NCBI RefSeq assembly: GCF_030246865.1
Contig: NZ_CP126738.1
Span: 1-64,000 of the forward strand
Length of the DNA stretch: 64,000 nucleotides
DNA from: Microbacterium sp. zg-B96
Lineage (GTDB): Bacteria > Actinomycetota > Actinomycetes > Actinomycetales > Microbacteriaceae
Reading direction: 5' to 3'
The notes below the pieces were generated by a model, which saw nothing but the letters and a program-made list of their open reading frames with translations, did no database searches and had not been told where the DNA came from. Made by a program: the position numbers and the translations under genes. Numbering within the stretch: position 1 is the stretch's first letter; each line of letters begins with the position of its first letter. Shown here piece after piece: positions 40,524 through 52,178 of this stretch.

Positions 40524-42218
40524 ATGACCAGGATGCCGGGTGGGGGAGACGGCCGGGCGGGGACCGTTCGGGTGAGTGTCGTGGTGGCGGTGTACAACCC
40601 GGGCGCGGAGTTCAACGAGCTGATCGGGTCCCTGGACCGGCAGACGTTACGGGCCCGCCACTTCGAGGTGCTGCTGTGCGATGACGGATCGGACGAGCCG
40701 ACCCGCCAGCGCCTGGCGCGGGTCGCGCGCACCCGCCCGAACGTGCGGGTGCTGAGCCTCGAGCACACCGGCTGGCCCGGCACGCCCCGCAATCGCGGCA
40801 TCGAGGCCGCGCGCGGTGACTACGTCTACATCGTCGACCAGGACGACTGGCTGTTCGAGCGGGCGCTGGCGCGGCTCTGCGACTACGCGGACCGCAACGG
40901 CTCGGATGTCGTCATCGGCAAGGAGGTCGGGATCGGGCGCCGCATCCCCGGCCAGATCTTCCGCCGGGACATCCCGCACGCCGTGCTCGGCGAAGATCCG
41001 CTCCTGGAACTGCTCACCCCGCACAAGCTGTTCCGGACGGCGTTCCTCAGGGACAACGACATCAGGTTCCCGGACGGGCGTGTGCGACTGGAGGACCACC
41101 TCTTCGTGATGCGCGCGTACTTCGCCGCGAAGACGATCTCGATCCTGGCGAGCGAGCCCTGCTATGCGTGGGTGAAGAACCGCGGCAGCGCCAGTTCGTC
41201 CCGGATCGATCCGGTGACCTACTTCCCTCACCTCGAGACGGTGCTCGATCTCGTCGAGGCCAATACGCCACCCGGTGCGCTGCGGAACACGCTGCTGCGC
41301 CACTGGTATCGCGGCAAGATCCTGAAGCGCCTCGATGGCCGGCGCGTCGTGAAGTATCCCGACGACTACCGGGAGCGCTTCCTCGACGTGGTCATTCCGA
41401 TCGCCCGGGAGCGGTTCGGACCGGGCGTCGAGGCGGGTCTTCCCTTCCCGCTGCGGGTGCGCTCCGCGCTGCTGCGTGCAGGGCGGCGCGACGAACTGCT
41501 GCGGTTGGCTGAGTTCGAGGCGAAGCTCGGATGCCGCGCCGAGGTGACGGCCGCGCAGTGGACGCCGGGCGGCAAGCTGAAGCTCACGCTGCGCATCCGG
41601 TTCCTTCGCGACGGCCAGGACGCGCTCGTGTTCGATCCGCGGGAAGTGAGGGCGGATGCCGGTGCCGGTGCCGGTGACGGTGTGGATGCGGGGGCCCCCG
41701 CCGAAGAGGGGCCACGCGTGGTGTGGCGTCCCCCCGAATCTCTTGGCCTCGACGTGCTCCCCGAAGCCGACCGGGATGCGAGCCGCGACCTGTGGCAGGA
41801 CCGGGTCGACCTGTTCCTGCGGGAGGACGGGGGCAGCGAACGCCGCATCCGGGGGAGCCGGCAGCGGAACATGGCGCGCGCAACCGTCACCATCGATCCG
41901 CTCGAGAGTGCTGCCGTCGGCGATGCATCCGTCGTCGGACAACTGGTGGCCCGCGTGCGCCACGCCGGCTGGACGTTCGAGACCCCGCTGCGGGCGGACC
42001 CGGCGATCTTCGACGGCATGAAGCCGTCGCCCCTTCTCGCGGGGCGCAACTGCGAACTCGGCGTCCGCAGCGACGGCACCGTCGAGTTCCGCCGTGACGG
42101 GTCCGCGGGCCGGTTGCGGGACTTCGTCGCGCGCGCGGCGCGGCGGCCCCGCGCCATCGCGGGCAAGGTCGTCCCGGCGCGGATCCGGCGGGCCCTGTCG
42201 CGCGTGCGCGGCGGCTGA
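40524..42218 (+). CDS. family 2 glycosyltransferase
   Basis: The 564-residue protein has a GT-A fold N-terminal domain (about 15-250): VSVVVAVYNPG, LLCDDGSDEPT and the DXD-like VDQDDW at about 104-109, which bind the nucleotide sugar. The C-terminal 250 residues are a beta-rich, family-unassigned region ending in an Arg-rich tail, with no membrane helix. Similar proteins make teichoic-acid or surface polysaccharide, but the product is unknown. ATG 40524 is used; GTG 40572 is an alternative. The stop codon overlaps the first unit of repeat array B. Confidence 0.85.
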   Translation: MTRMPGGGDGRAGTVRVSVVVAVYNPGAEFNELIGSLDRQTLRARHFEVLLCDDGSDEPTRQRLARVARTRPNVRVLSLEHTGWPGTPRNRGIEAARGDYVYIVDQDDWLFERALARLCDYADRNGSDVVIGKEVGIGRRIPGQIFRRDIPHAVLGEDPLLELLTPHKLFRTAFLRDNDIRFPDGRVRLEDHLFVMRAYFAAKTISILASEPCYAWVKNRGSASSSRIDPVTYFPHLETVLDLVEANTPPGALRNTLLRHWYRGKILKRLDGRRVVKYPDDYRERFLDVVIPIARERFGPGVEAGLPFPLRVRSALLRAGRRDELLRLAEFEAKLGCRAEVTAAQWTPGGKLKLTLRIRFLRDGQDALVFDPREVRADAGAGAGDGVDAGAPAEEGPRVVWRPPESLGLDVLPEADRDASRDLWQDRVDLFLREDGGSERRIRGSRQRNMARATVTIDPLESAAVGDASVVGQLVARVRHAGWTFETPLRADPAIFDGMKPSPLLAGRNCELGVRSDGTVEFRRDGSAGRLRDFVARAARRPRAIAGKVVPARIRRALSRVRGG

Positions 42219-42310
42219 ATACTCACTCGGGACCGCGAATACTCACTCGGCACCGCGAATACTCACTCGGCGGTGTGAATACTCACTCGGCGGCGTGAAT
42301 ACTCACTCGG
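42217..42310 (-). repeat. 20-bp-period repeat array B (5 units)
   Basis: GAATACTCACTCGG recurs at 42217, 42237, 42257, 42277 and 42297, exactly every 20 bp, with spacers GACCGC, CACCGC, CGGTGT and CGGCGT. The unit is the reverse complement of array A. It spans the junction between convergent genes. Unit 1 overlaps the glycosyltransferase TGA stop, and unit 5 contains the stop of the FAD-dependent gene. Confidence 0.95.
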
Positions 42311-43751
42311 GGGCCAGGGAGGGGAGGGTGCGGATGCCGAAGGAGCGGCGCAGCGCGGAGCGCGCGGCGTACCACCCCGACAGGCCGTGCACCCCGGGAC
42401 CGGGCACGGTCGACGCCCCGCACAGGTACACCCCGGGCAGCGGAGTGTGCCACGGATCGGTCGCGACCACCGGGCGGCGCAGCAACTGGCGCAGGCTCGC
42501 GGCCCCCGCGCTGATGTCGCCGTCGATGTAGTTGGGGTTCTCCTCGGGCAGGTCCGCCGCGGTCACGCTGTGGCTGTCGAGGATGAGGTCCCGGAACCCC
42601 GGTGCGGCCCGCTCGATCGTGCGCACGATCGCCTCGCGCTGGTCGACCGTGGATCCGGCCGGCACGTGCGTGTAAGCCCACAGGGTGTGCGCGCCGCGGG
42701 GCGCGCGGGTGTCGTCGAGCACCGACGGCTGCGACACCAGCACATACGGCTCCGCGGCATGCCGGCCCCGGGCGACGTCGTTCTCGGCCCGCGCGATCTC
42801 GGCGCGGGTGCCGCCCAGGTGCACCGTGCCCGCCTTCGCCACCCGAGGATCGGACCACGGCACCGGGCCCGACAGCGCGAAGTCGACTTTGGCGGCGGCG
42901 TTGCCGTAGCGGAACGCCTCGAGCGCTCGCCGGTACCCGGCCGGCAGGTCGTCTCCGGCGAATCCGAGGAACGCGCGCGGGGTGACATCCAGCAGCGTCG
43001 CCCGCGCCGGCGGCAGTTCCCGCAGCGACGTCACCTCGTGATCGGTGACGACCTCGCCGCCGTGCGCGACGAGATCCGCGATGAGCGCGTCGACGATCGC
43101 CTGGCTGCCGCCGCGGGGGATCGGCCATCCGCCGGCGTGGGCATGCGCCTGCAGCGCCAGCCCGGCACCGGCGCCGACGACGCTCGGCTGCCGCACGATC
43201 GCATGCGCGGCGACCCCGGTGATCATGGCCGGGGCGGCGGCCCCGGAGAAGCGCACATTCCACAGCGGGCTGCCCTGCGCGAGCGCGCGCAGTCCGAATC
43301 GGACCGCGGTCAGCGGATGCCGCGGCACGCCCAACAGGTTCGATCCGGTGAACTGGGCGACCTCGAAGGCGTGGGTGGCGAGCGGGGCGAGCAGCCGCCG
43401 GTAGGCGCGGCCGTCGCGCCCCAGCTCCTGCGCGGTGCGGTCGAGGTCCCGGTAGGCGACCCCCGCGCCGCCGGGCAGCGGATGCGCGAAGGACACCTCG
43501 GGGGTGATCAGCTCGACCCGGTGCGCCAGGCCGAACGCCCGGAAGAAGGGGGAGGCCACCGCGAGCGGGTGCACCGCGGAGCACACGTCGTGCCGGAACC
43601 CCGGGAGGGTCAGCTCCTGTGTGCGCGAGCCGCCGCCGGGCTGCGCCGCGCGCTCGTAGACGCGCACGGCAAGGCCCGCGCGGGCGAGGGTGACCGCCGC
43701 GGCCAGGCCGTTGGGGCCTGAGCCGACGACGACGACGTCGGGGGTGGTCAT
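42303..43751 (-). CDS. FAD-dependent oxidoreductase, phytoene-desaturase-like
   Basis: This 482-residue amine-oxidase/CrtI-type flavoprotein has an N-terminal FAD-binding Rossmann motif (DVVVVGSGPNGLAAAVTLARAG, in part) and a C-terminal FAD segment (GVYLCGASTVPGPGVHGLSG). The family includes carotenoid desaturases, but no crtB or crtE lies nearby, so a carotenoid role is unsupported. It is cotranslated with the upstream SRPBCC gene (ATGA overlap). Its last Glu codon and TGA stop are provided by the repeat array (GAGTGA). Confidence 0.88.
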   Translation of the reverse strand: MTTPDVVVVGSGPNGLAAAVTLARAGLAVRVYERAAQPGGGSRTQELTLPGFRHDVCSAVHPLAVASPFFRAFGLAHRVELITPEVSFAHPLPGGAGVAYRDLDRTAQELGRDGRAYRRLLAPLATHAFEVAQFTGSNLLGVPRHPLTAVRFGLRALAQGSPLWNVRFSGAAAPAMITGVAAHAIVRQPSVVGAGAGLALQAHAHAGGWPIPRGGSQAIVDALIADLVAHGGEVVTDHEVTSLRELPPARATLLDVTPRAFLGFAGDDLPAGYRRALEAFRYGNAAAKVDFALSGPVPWSDPRVAKAGTVHLGGTRAEIARAENDVARGRHAAEPYVLVSQPSVLDDTRAPRGAHTLWAYTHVPAGSTVDQREAIVRTIERAAPGFRDLILDSHSVTAADLPEENPNYIDGDISAGAASLRQLLRRPVVATDPWHTPLPGVYLCGASTVPGPGVHGLSGWYAARSALRRSFGIRTLPSLAPE

Positions 43752-44392
43752 GTCCCGGGGGCACCGGGTTCGTTGCGCGCGGCATCCCCGTCGCCGGTGG
43801 ATACATCGCCTGCCACGTCACCACCCGTGCCCGCGGCCCGCACAGCGCGCTCGGCACCGTCCGCGCCGTCCACGTCGGCCTGCGCCTGCGCTCCGGCGCC
43901 CGCGGTGGACGCGTCCGGCACGTCCTGGCGCGCTGTCTGGCTGCCCGCCTCGCGCTCGCGTCGCCGCCCCTCGGCGAGAAAGCCGAGGCGGCGCAGCGAC
44001 TCACGGTTGCGGGCGCGCAGCAGCGGAGCGATCAGCTGCGACACCAGGCGGCCGGGGCCGGCGACCGGCTCCTCGCCCATAGTCACCAGCGTGTCCTCGC
44101 CCCGCTCGCGCACGTCGATCACGACCACGGCACGGCCGATCGGTCCGGCCTTCGCGCGCAGCCGCACGCGATGCGGCGGCGACCATTCCACGATCTCGGT
44201 GGAGTCGTCGATCAGCCACGGCCAGGCGCCCACCGAGTGCTGCAGCTTCGCGCCCTGCTGGGGCCACTGCGGCGACACCGCCCGCATGCGCGCCGCGCCC
44301 ACGACCCACACCGGGTAGATCCAGCCGTCGGCGAGCGTGGCGAACACGTCGCCGGCTGTACAGCGCATCACACGCGCATTGCCTGCTGCCAT
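43748..44392 (-). CDS. SRPBCC-domain protein (polyketide cyclase/dehydrase-like)
   Basis: This 214-residue protein has an SRPBCC ligand-binding fold in the first 145 residues (VFATLADGWIYPVWVVGAARMR, in part, and EWSPPHRVRLRAK). A low-complexity Ala/Asp/Gly-rich tail of about 60 residues follows. ATG 44392 follows GAGGGGAG. It is the first gene of a pair with the FAD oxidoreductase. The ligand is unknown. Confidence 0.82.
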   Translation of the reverse strand: MAAGNARVMRCTAGDVFATLADGWIYPVWVVGAARMRAVSPQWPQQGAKLQHSVGAWPWLIDDSTEIVEWSPPHRVRLRAKAGPIGRAVVVIDVRERGEDTLVTMGEEPVAGPGRLVSQLIAPLLRARNRESLRRLGFLAEGRRREREAGSQTARQDVPDASTAGAGAQAQADVDGADGAERAVRAAGTGGDVAGDVSTGDGDAARNEPGAPGT

Positions 44393-44495
44393 GGGTGCTC
44401 CCCTCGTCGGTGCTCCGATCGTAGGCGAGTAGACGCGACCGCCGCCCGGGGGTTGCATCCGGCGCGATGACCTGCTTCGGATGCCCCGGATGCGC

Positions 44496-47132
44496 TCAGG
44501 ATGCCGGCACGAGCCGCAGTTCGTCGGTCGCCGCCGCCCGCACCGCGTCGTCGCTGAACGGCCACGGCGTCATCTCGCCGCGCTGCCACGTCTCGGTCTG
44601 GTCGGTGTAGTTGGGATGGAACGTGTGACCGCTGGTGCCGGTGAGGTGGTTCCACCGCGACGCATCGAGGTCGGACAGATCCACCACCATGCGCATCGAC
44701 GGCACCGTGACGGTGGCGAAGCTCCCGCTGCCCAGCGACCAGCCGCTCGCGTCGACCACCGAGGCGCCGCCGGCCACGTCGTACGGCCCGCGGTTGAACA
44801 GCCACTCGATCGGGGCGATGCCCGACGAGCCGAACGTGTCGCTGGTGAGGGTGATGGCGTGAAGCGACCCCCACTTCCACTGCGTCGGGTCCTCGCCTTG
44901 CAGCTCGGTCAGGCGTGCGGCGGCATCCCGTGCGGAGCGCTCCAGCATCTCCTGCTGCCCGGTCACCTCGAGGCCCTCGTTCGTCCACCACGGGTCGGAC
45001 GGGTTCTTCAGCAGCTCATCGACCACCTGGAACATGCGCGAGTGGCTGCCGGCCGGGGCGGGCACCTCCCGCTCGCGCACGAACATGTTCGACACCAGTT
45101 CGTCCCACAGCACGTTGGCATAGGCGGCGGCGGCGGATTCGGCGGAGTTCTGCGCGTCCCAGTCCTGCAGCAGCGCGAGGGCGGCATCCGTTTCCCCGTC
45201 GCCGGTCTGCACGTCGGCGTAGACCGCAGCCAGACGCTTTCCCATCCAGAACTGCGCGTCCGCCTGGATGTCGCGCATGTCGGCTGTCGTCAGCGGAGCG
45301 GCTGCGGCCTTGCGCTGGATGAGCTCGGTGATGCGGGCTGCCCGCCAGCCGTAGTCCCAGTCGTTCGTCAGCAGATAGGGATAGGTCTCATCCACCACGG
45401 CGTTGTTCGCGGTGACGATGTAGCCCTCGTCGGGGTTGTAGACCACCGGCAGCTCCTCGAACGGGATCATGCCCTGCCAGTCGTAGGCGGAGTCCCACCC
45501 CGGCTGCGGGAGCGAGCCGTCGCCGGCGCCGCGGATGGGCAGGCGTCCCGGCGTCTGGTAGCCGATGTTGCCCTCACGATCGGCGTAGACGAGGTTCTGC
45601 GCCGGCACGTCGAACAGCGCCGCGGCAGCGCGGAAGTCAGCGAAATCGGTGGCGCGGTCCAGCGCGAAGATGGATGCCGCGGTGGTACCGGCCTCCAGCG
45701 CGGTCCACCGCAGGCTGACGGCGTATTCGCTTCCCGTCGGTTCCGCCTCCGGTGCCCCGATCCCGGTGTCGCGGCGGATCTGCGGGTCATCGGCGATCGC
45801 GGTGAAGGCGGGCGTCAAGCCCGACACGATCGGGCCGTGCACGGTCGAGCGGATCTCGAGGGTCACCGGGTCGCCGCCGGCGACCTGCACCGTCTCGGTG
45901 CGGGTCTGAAGCGGCACGAGCTCCCCATCGCGCCAGTACGCGTCGCCCTCGATGCGCTCGATGTACAGATCGGTGACGTCGGTGGTGAGGTTGGTGAACC
46001 CCCACGCCACGTCGCGGTTGTGGCCGATGATGACGCCGGGCACGCCGGAGAAGCCGAACCCCGCCACGTCGAAGGGGCAGGCCTGCGATACCGCCCGGCA
46101 CCGCAGGTGACTCTGGTGCCAGACGCTCGGCAACGACGCGCCCAGATGCGGGTCGTTGGCCAGCAGCGGCATCCCCGACGCGGTGAGGTCGCCGGAGACG
46201 ACCCAGGAATTCGAGCCGATGCCTTCACCGACGCCGCCGAGCATCGCCGCGGCCGCCTCGACGACGCCGTCGACCTCAACCCAGTCGATCGACGCCGTCG
46301 CCGCGGTTGCGGGAGTGGTCCCCGGCAGGTCGTCCTCGGCAGTGATCACCGGGACGATCACCGGGTTGCGGTCGAACGGGTAGCCGGGGAAGAGCTGATC
46401 GATCTGCGCGGTGGTGTAGTCCTGCGCCATCAGCGCGCGATCGGTCTCGGTCTCCACGTTGCTGCGCAGGTCCCAGGCCATCGCCTTCAGCCACGCGATG
46501 GAATCCACCGCCGTCCACTCCTCGATGGCGTAGTCGGGGTTCTGCAGGCCGAGCACGGCGTACTCGAAGGATGCCGCCGACCCCTGGTGATCTGCCAGGT
46601 AGGCGTTCACCCCGTCGGCGTACGCGTCGTAGTACCCGCGCGTCTCGTCGTCGAGTGCGGCCACCTCCTGCTCGGCGATCTCGTGCCAGCCGAGGGTGCG
46701 CAGGAACAGGTCCGTGGGCAGCTGGCTCTCGCCGAACAGCTCCGACAGGCGCCCGGCGGTCATGTGCCGGCGGAAGTCCATCTCCCAGAATCGGTCCTGG
46801 GCGTGCACGTAGCCCTGTGCGAAGAACAGATCGTCGGAGGTGTCGGCGACGATGGTCGGCACGCCGAGCGCATCGCGCAGCACCTCCACCTCGCCGGTGA
46901 GCCCGGCGACCTCGACGGTGCCGTCCAGCTGCGGGAACGACCGCTGGATCGTCCAGACCACGGCGCTGACCGCGATGAGCGCGATCACCGTGATCCCCAC
47001 GATCACGCCGTACACCGACAGCCCGATCACCCGGCCGACGGAGCGTTTGCGCTTGCGCGGGGGTGCGCCGATCGTCGCCGGGTCCCCGCTCCGCGGGTCG
47101 TCAGCGGTCATGGCGCGTTCACGTGTCGTCAT
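44496..47132 (-). CDS. penicillin acylase family protein (Ntn hydrolase)
   Basis: The 878-residue protein has a basic cytoplasmic N-terminus, one membrane anchor (about 37-59), an alpha-chain-like region (FFAQGYVHAQDRFWEMDFRR), and a beta chain. The beta chain would begin at the nucleophile Ser in GSNSWVVSG, after autocatalytic cleavage. The canonical NDPHL motif follows. Relatives hydrolyse penicillins, cephalosporins or N-acyl-homoserine lactones; which applies here is unknown. Starts ATG 47132 and an internal ATG eight codons later are both possible. Confidence 0.9.
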   Translation of the reverse strand: MTTRERAMTADDPRSGDPATIGAPPRKRKRSVGRVIGLSVYGVIVGITVIALIAVSAVVWTIQRSFPQLDGTVEVAGLTGEVEVLRDALGVPTIVADTSDDLFFAQGYVHAQDRFWEMDFRRHMTAGRLSELFGESQLPTDLFLRTLGWHEIAEQEVAALDDETRGYYDAYADGVNAYLADHQGSAASFEYAVLGLQNPDYAIEEWTAVDSIAWLKAMAWDLRSNVETETDRALMAQDYTTAQIDQLFPGYPFDRNPVIVPVITAEDDLPGTTPATAATASIDWVEVDGVVEAAAAMLGGVGEGIGSNSWVVSGDLTASGMPLLANDPHLGASLPSVWHQSHLRCRAVSQACPFDVAGFGFSGVPGVIIGHNRDVAWGFTNLTTDVTDLYIERIEGDAYWRDGELVPLQTRTETVQVAGGDPVTLEIRSTVHGPIVSGLTPAFTAIADDPQIRRDTGIGAPEAEPTGSEYAVSLRWTALEAGTTAASIFALDRATDFADFRAAAALFDVPAQNLVYADREGNIGYQTPGRLPIRGAGDGSLPQPGWDSAYDWQGMIPFEELPVVYNPDEGYIVTANNAVVDETYPYLLTNDWDYGWRAARITELIQRKAAAAPLTTADMRDIQADAQFWMGKRLAAVYADVQTGDGETDAALALLQDWDAQNSAESAAAAYANVLWDELVSNMFVREREVPAPAGSHSRMFQVVDELLKNPSDPWWTNEGLEVTGQQEMLERSARDAAARLTELQGEDPTQWKWGSLHAITLTSDTFGSSGIAPIEWLFNRGPYDVAGGASVVDASGWSLGSGSFATVTVPSMRMVVDLSDLDASRWNHLTGTSGHTFHPNYTDQTETWQRGEMTPWPFSDDAVRAAATDELRLVPAS

Positions 47133-47194
47133 CGAGCATCCCCAGTCGTGCCGCGTCTCCCCTGTGAAACGCGGTGCCTGGGAATGCTATCGGG

Positions 47195-49373
<2,179 letters not shown>

Positions 49374-49397
49374 AGGTCCAGAGTACGAGGGTGCGGG

Positions 49398-50231
49398 TCA
49401 GCCGACGACGGGGACGACCAGGCCGCCCCAGGTCTCGTTCTCGAAGTCGGCGACCTCGTCCGAGATCAGCAGTTCGTAGAGCGCCTCGATGCGGGGATCC
49501 TCAGCAAGCTCCGGACGGGTCGCCAACACGTTGTAGTACGGGCTGGACTCGCCCTCCAGCAGGATGGCCTGGTCGCTGGACAGGCCGGCCGGCAGCGCGA
49601 AGGAGATCGTGACGAACGCGGCATCCACGTCGGGCAGCGCCTGCGGCAGGGTCGCGTTCTCGATCTCGGTGAACTCGAAGTCGTGCGGGTTGGCGGTGAT
49701 GCCGCTGAGATCCACCACGTCGTCCTCGACCTCGATCAGGCCTTCGTCGGCGAGCAGCTTCAGCGCGCGACCCTCGTTGGTGGGGTCGTTGGGGATCGCG
49801 ATCGTGGCGCCGTCCTTCAGGTCGTCAAGGCTGTCGACCTTGTCGGAGTAGAACGCGGCGCTGGGGAGGTAGGCCTCCCCGACGCTGACGAGGTCCGAGC
49901 CGGTGGCCTCGTTGAAGGTCTCCAGGAACGTGGAGTTCTGGAACAGGTTCGCGTCGATCGAGCCGTCGGCCAGCGCCGTGTTGGGCGTGTTGTAGTCGGT
50001 GAACGGCACGAACTCGATGTCCAGGCCCAGCTCGGCGGCGGCGTTCTCATCGATGAAGGTCAGGATGTCGCCGGCGGGCGTCTGCAGTGCGCCCACCTTG
50101 AGCGTGCCGAGGTCATCGGATGCCGCGGCGTCGCCGCCGTCTTCGGGGGCGGAACCGCCGGCGCAGGCGGTGAGGGCCAGGGCGGTGGCCGCGACGGCGG
50201 TCAGCAGCAGGGTGCGGTTGGAGCGGGGCAT
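49398..50231 (-). CDS. metQ: methionine ABC transporter substrate-binding lipoprotein
   Basis: This 277-residue NlpA/MetQ-family lipoprotein has a signal peptide with lipobox LTAC (Cys about 23). The family core includes VGALQTPAGDILTFID, LFQNSTFLETFN and AIPNDPTNEGRALKLL. It should capture methionine for the MetI-MetN transporter encoded upstream in the same operon. The binding specificity is inferred from family and operon. Confidence 0.92.
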   Translation of the reverse strand: MPRSNRTLLLTAVAATALALTACAGGSAPEDGGDAAASDDLGTLKVGALQTPAGDILTFIDENAAAELGLDIEFVPFTDYNTPNTALADGSIDANLFQNSTFLETFNEATGSDLVSVGEAYLPSAAFYSDKVDSLDDLKDGATIAIPNDPTNEGRALKLLADEGLIEVEDDVVDLSGITANPHDFEFTEIENATLPQALPDVDAAFVTISFALPAGLSSDQAILLEGESSPYYNVLATRPELAEDPRIEALYELLISDEVADFENETWGGLVVPVVG

Positions 50232-50251
50232 GGGAGTGTCCTCTCAGTCGG

Positions 50252-50968
50252 TCAAACGGTGCGGGCGCGCGTGCGGCGCCGTGGGGTCGGGGTTCGCCGG
50301 GCCAGGCGCCGGGCGCCCCAGGTGGCCAGGGACTGCAGCGCCATCACGATGGCGAAGATGATGATGATCACCGCGACGATGTGCACCCAGCTGTACTGCT
50401 GGTAGCCGTAGCGGATGGCGACGTCACCGAGGCCGCCGCCGGCGACGGTGCCGACCATGGCGGAGAAGTTGATGATCGAGGTGACGGTGGTCGACAGGCC
50501 CAGCAGCATCGGGGCGGCGGCCTCCGGCAGCAGCACCTTCGTCACCAGTTCCCAGCGGCTCGCGCCCAGCGATGAGGCGACTTCGAGCAGGCCCGGGTCG
50601 ACCTCCTTGATCGCGATCTCCACCATGCGGGCGAAGAAGGGGATCGCCACCACCGACAGCGGCACGATCGCCGCGGTCGGGCCGATGAAGGTGCCCACGA
50701 TCAGACGGGTGAAGGGGATGAGGGCGACCATCAGGATGATGAACGGCACGGATCGACCCAGGTTGACGATGAATTCCAGGATGCGGTTGACCACGATGGC
50801 CGTCGTCCGCGACCCGAACAGGCGGTCCAGGAACCGGCCCTCTTCGGTGCCGACCAGGACGATGCCCAGCGGCAGGCCGACGATCAAAGTCACCAGGAGG
50901 GCGACGCTCACCATGTAGAGGGTCTGCCCCGTCGCCACCAGGAGCACCTCGAACAGCTGATCGTTCAT
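50252..50968 (-). CDS. metI: methionine ABC transporter permease
   Basis: This 238-residue MetI-type permease has five or six membrane helices and the EAA loop VASSLGASRWELVTKVLLP that contacts the ATPase. The start at ATG 50968 overlaps the metN stop (ATGA). The C-terminus is Arg-rich. Confidence 0.93.
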   Translation of the reverse strand: MNDQLFEVLLVATGQTLYMVSVALLVTLIVGLPLGIVLVGTEEGRFLDRLFGSRTTAIVVNRILEFIVNLGRSVPFIILMVALIPFTRLIVGTFIGPTAAIVPLSVVAIPFFARMVEIAIKEVDPGLLEVASSLGASRWELVTKVLLPEAAAPMLLGLSTTVTSIINFSAMVGTVAGGGLGDVAIRYGYQQYSWVHIVAVIIIIFAIVMALQSLATWGARRLARRTPTPRRRTRARTV

Positions 50969-51951
50969 GCGCGTGTCCCTTCCTGCAGCACCTCGACGAG
51001 CAGGTCCTGGCCTCGCAGGTCGGCGATGATGCCGGCCGCGGCCGGGGCCGGGATCTCCAGACGGGTGCGCCCGGCCTGAGTGCCGCCGATCTGCTCGATG
51101 AGGGCGCCGAGGATCGACACGTCCACGGCGTGCTCGCGGGCCAGGCGCGCGATGACGGGCCGGTCGGCGGTGCCGCCGGCGAACGTGATGTCGATGACCG
51201 TGGCATCCGGGGCCACCGTCGCCGGGATCGGGCCGAGCGGGAACAGCTGCGCCGTGAGGCGGGAACCGGGGGTCCGGATGATGTCGACCAGCCGCCCGCT
51301 TTCGATCACGCGGCCGGCTTCGACCAGCGCGGCGGAGTGGCAGGCCGCCTTGACGACGTCCATCTCGTGCGTGATGAGCAGCACCGTCAGGCCCAGCTCG
51401 GCGTTGATGCGGCGGTACAGGTCGAGGATCGAGGCGGTGGTCTCGGGGTCCAGAGCGCTCGTGGCCTCATCCGACAGCAGCACGCTAGGGCGGGCGGCCA
51501 GGGCCCGGGCGATGCCGACGCGCTGCTGCTGACCGCCGGACAGCTCGTGCACCGACGCGTCGCCGCGGTGTCCGATGCCGACGAGGTCGAGCATCTCCTG
51601 CGCGCGGCCCCGACGCTGGGCGCGGGGCACTCCGTCCAGTTCGAGGGCGAGCTCGACGTTGCCGCGCACCGTGCGGCTGCCGAGCAGGTTGAAGCGCTGG
51701 AAGACCATGCCGATGCGGCGACGGGCGGCGCGCAGGTCCGACTCACGCAGTGCAGTGAGGTCGGTGTCGTCGACGACGACCCGGCCGGAATCGGGGCGCT
51801 CGATGAGGTTGACGATGCGGGCGAGGGTGCTCTTGCCTGCACCGCTCTGCCCCACGATGCCGTAGACCTCGCCGCTGGGGATCTGAAGCGTCACGTCGTC
51901 GACGGCGGCGAGGTCGCCGTAGCGTTTCGTGACGTGTTCGAGCGCGATCAT
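50965..51951 (-). CDS. metN: methionine ABC transporter ATP-binding protein
   Basis: The 328-residue ATPase has Walker A GQSGAGKST, the Q-loop MVFQRFNLL, signature LSGGQQQRVGIARAL and Walker B VLLSDEATSALDP. The C-terminal 80 residues are a NIL domain, which in E. coli MetN binds methionine and inhibits transport. Order metN-metI-metQ on the minus strand. I find no SAM riboswitch in the 227-nt upstream gap. Confidence 0.95.
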   Translation of the reverse strand: MIALEHVTKRYGDLAAVDDVTLQIPSGEVYGIVGQSGAGKSTLARIVNLIERPDSGRVVVDDTDLTALRESDLRAARRRIGMVFQRFNLLGSRTVRGNVELALELDGVPRAQRRGRAQEMLDLVGIGHRGDASVHELSGGQQQRVGIARALAARPSVLLSDEATSALDPETTASILDLYRRINAELGLTVLLITHEMDVVKAACHSAALVEAGRVIESGRLVDIIRTPGSRLTAQLFPLGPIPATVAPDATVIDITFAGGTADRPVIARLAREHAVDVSILGALIEQIGGTQAGRTRLEIPAPAAAGIIADLRGQDLLVEVLQEGTRA

Positions 51952-51987
51952 GCGGAGTGTCCCGGCCTTCCCAGAGGCCCCGCGCCA

Positions 51988-51999
51988 CGCCGATCGGCG
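51988..51999. promoter_or_regulatory. palindrome upstream of metN
   Basis: CGCCGATCGGCG is a perfect 12-bp palindrome 37 bp upstream of the metN start, in the divergent metN/purA gap (51952-52178). It may be an operator or an mRNA hairpin in the met leader. The remaining gap holds the purA promoter and no gene. Confidence 0.4.
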
Positions 52000-52137
52000 G
52001 CAGGGGGGCCGGTTCGATCCAACTCCCTGGGCGCGCGCTTGGATAATCGCGTTACGCCGCGTGTCATCCGCGGTGACGCTGCCGGCGTCGCCGCGCCCCG
52101 CGGTGTCCGCCCACGCGGGCGCGCGGGGGCCGCCGGA

Positions 52138-52143
52138 TAGGAT
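52138..52143 (+). promoter_or_regulatory. predicted -10 element of purA
   Basis: TAGGAT fits TANNNT, leaving a leader of roughly 29 nt before purA ATG 52179, with GGGGGAG at 52166-52172 as SD. Confidence 0.5.
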
Positions 52144-52178
52144 GGGGTGTAACCGTCCGATAAACGGGGGAGTAGCCC

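Noticed and set aside
42303-43751. Carotenoid biosynthesis cluster
   Set aside because: Only a generic CrtI-like flavoprotein is present; no phytoene synthase, GGPP synthase or cyclase gene is nearby.
51952-52178. SAM riboswitch before metN
   Set aside because: None of the conserved core segments (for example CCGGCAACC) is seen in either orientation.
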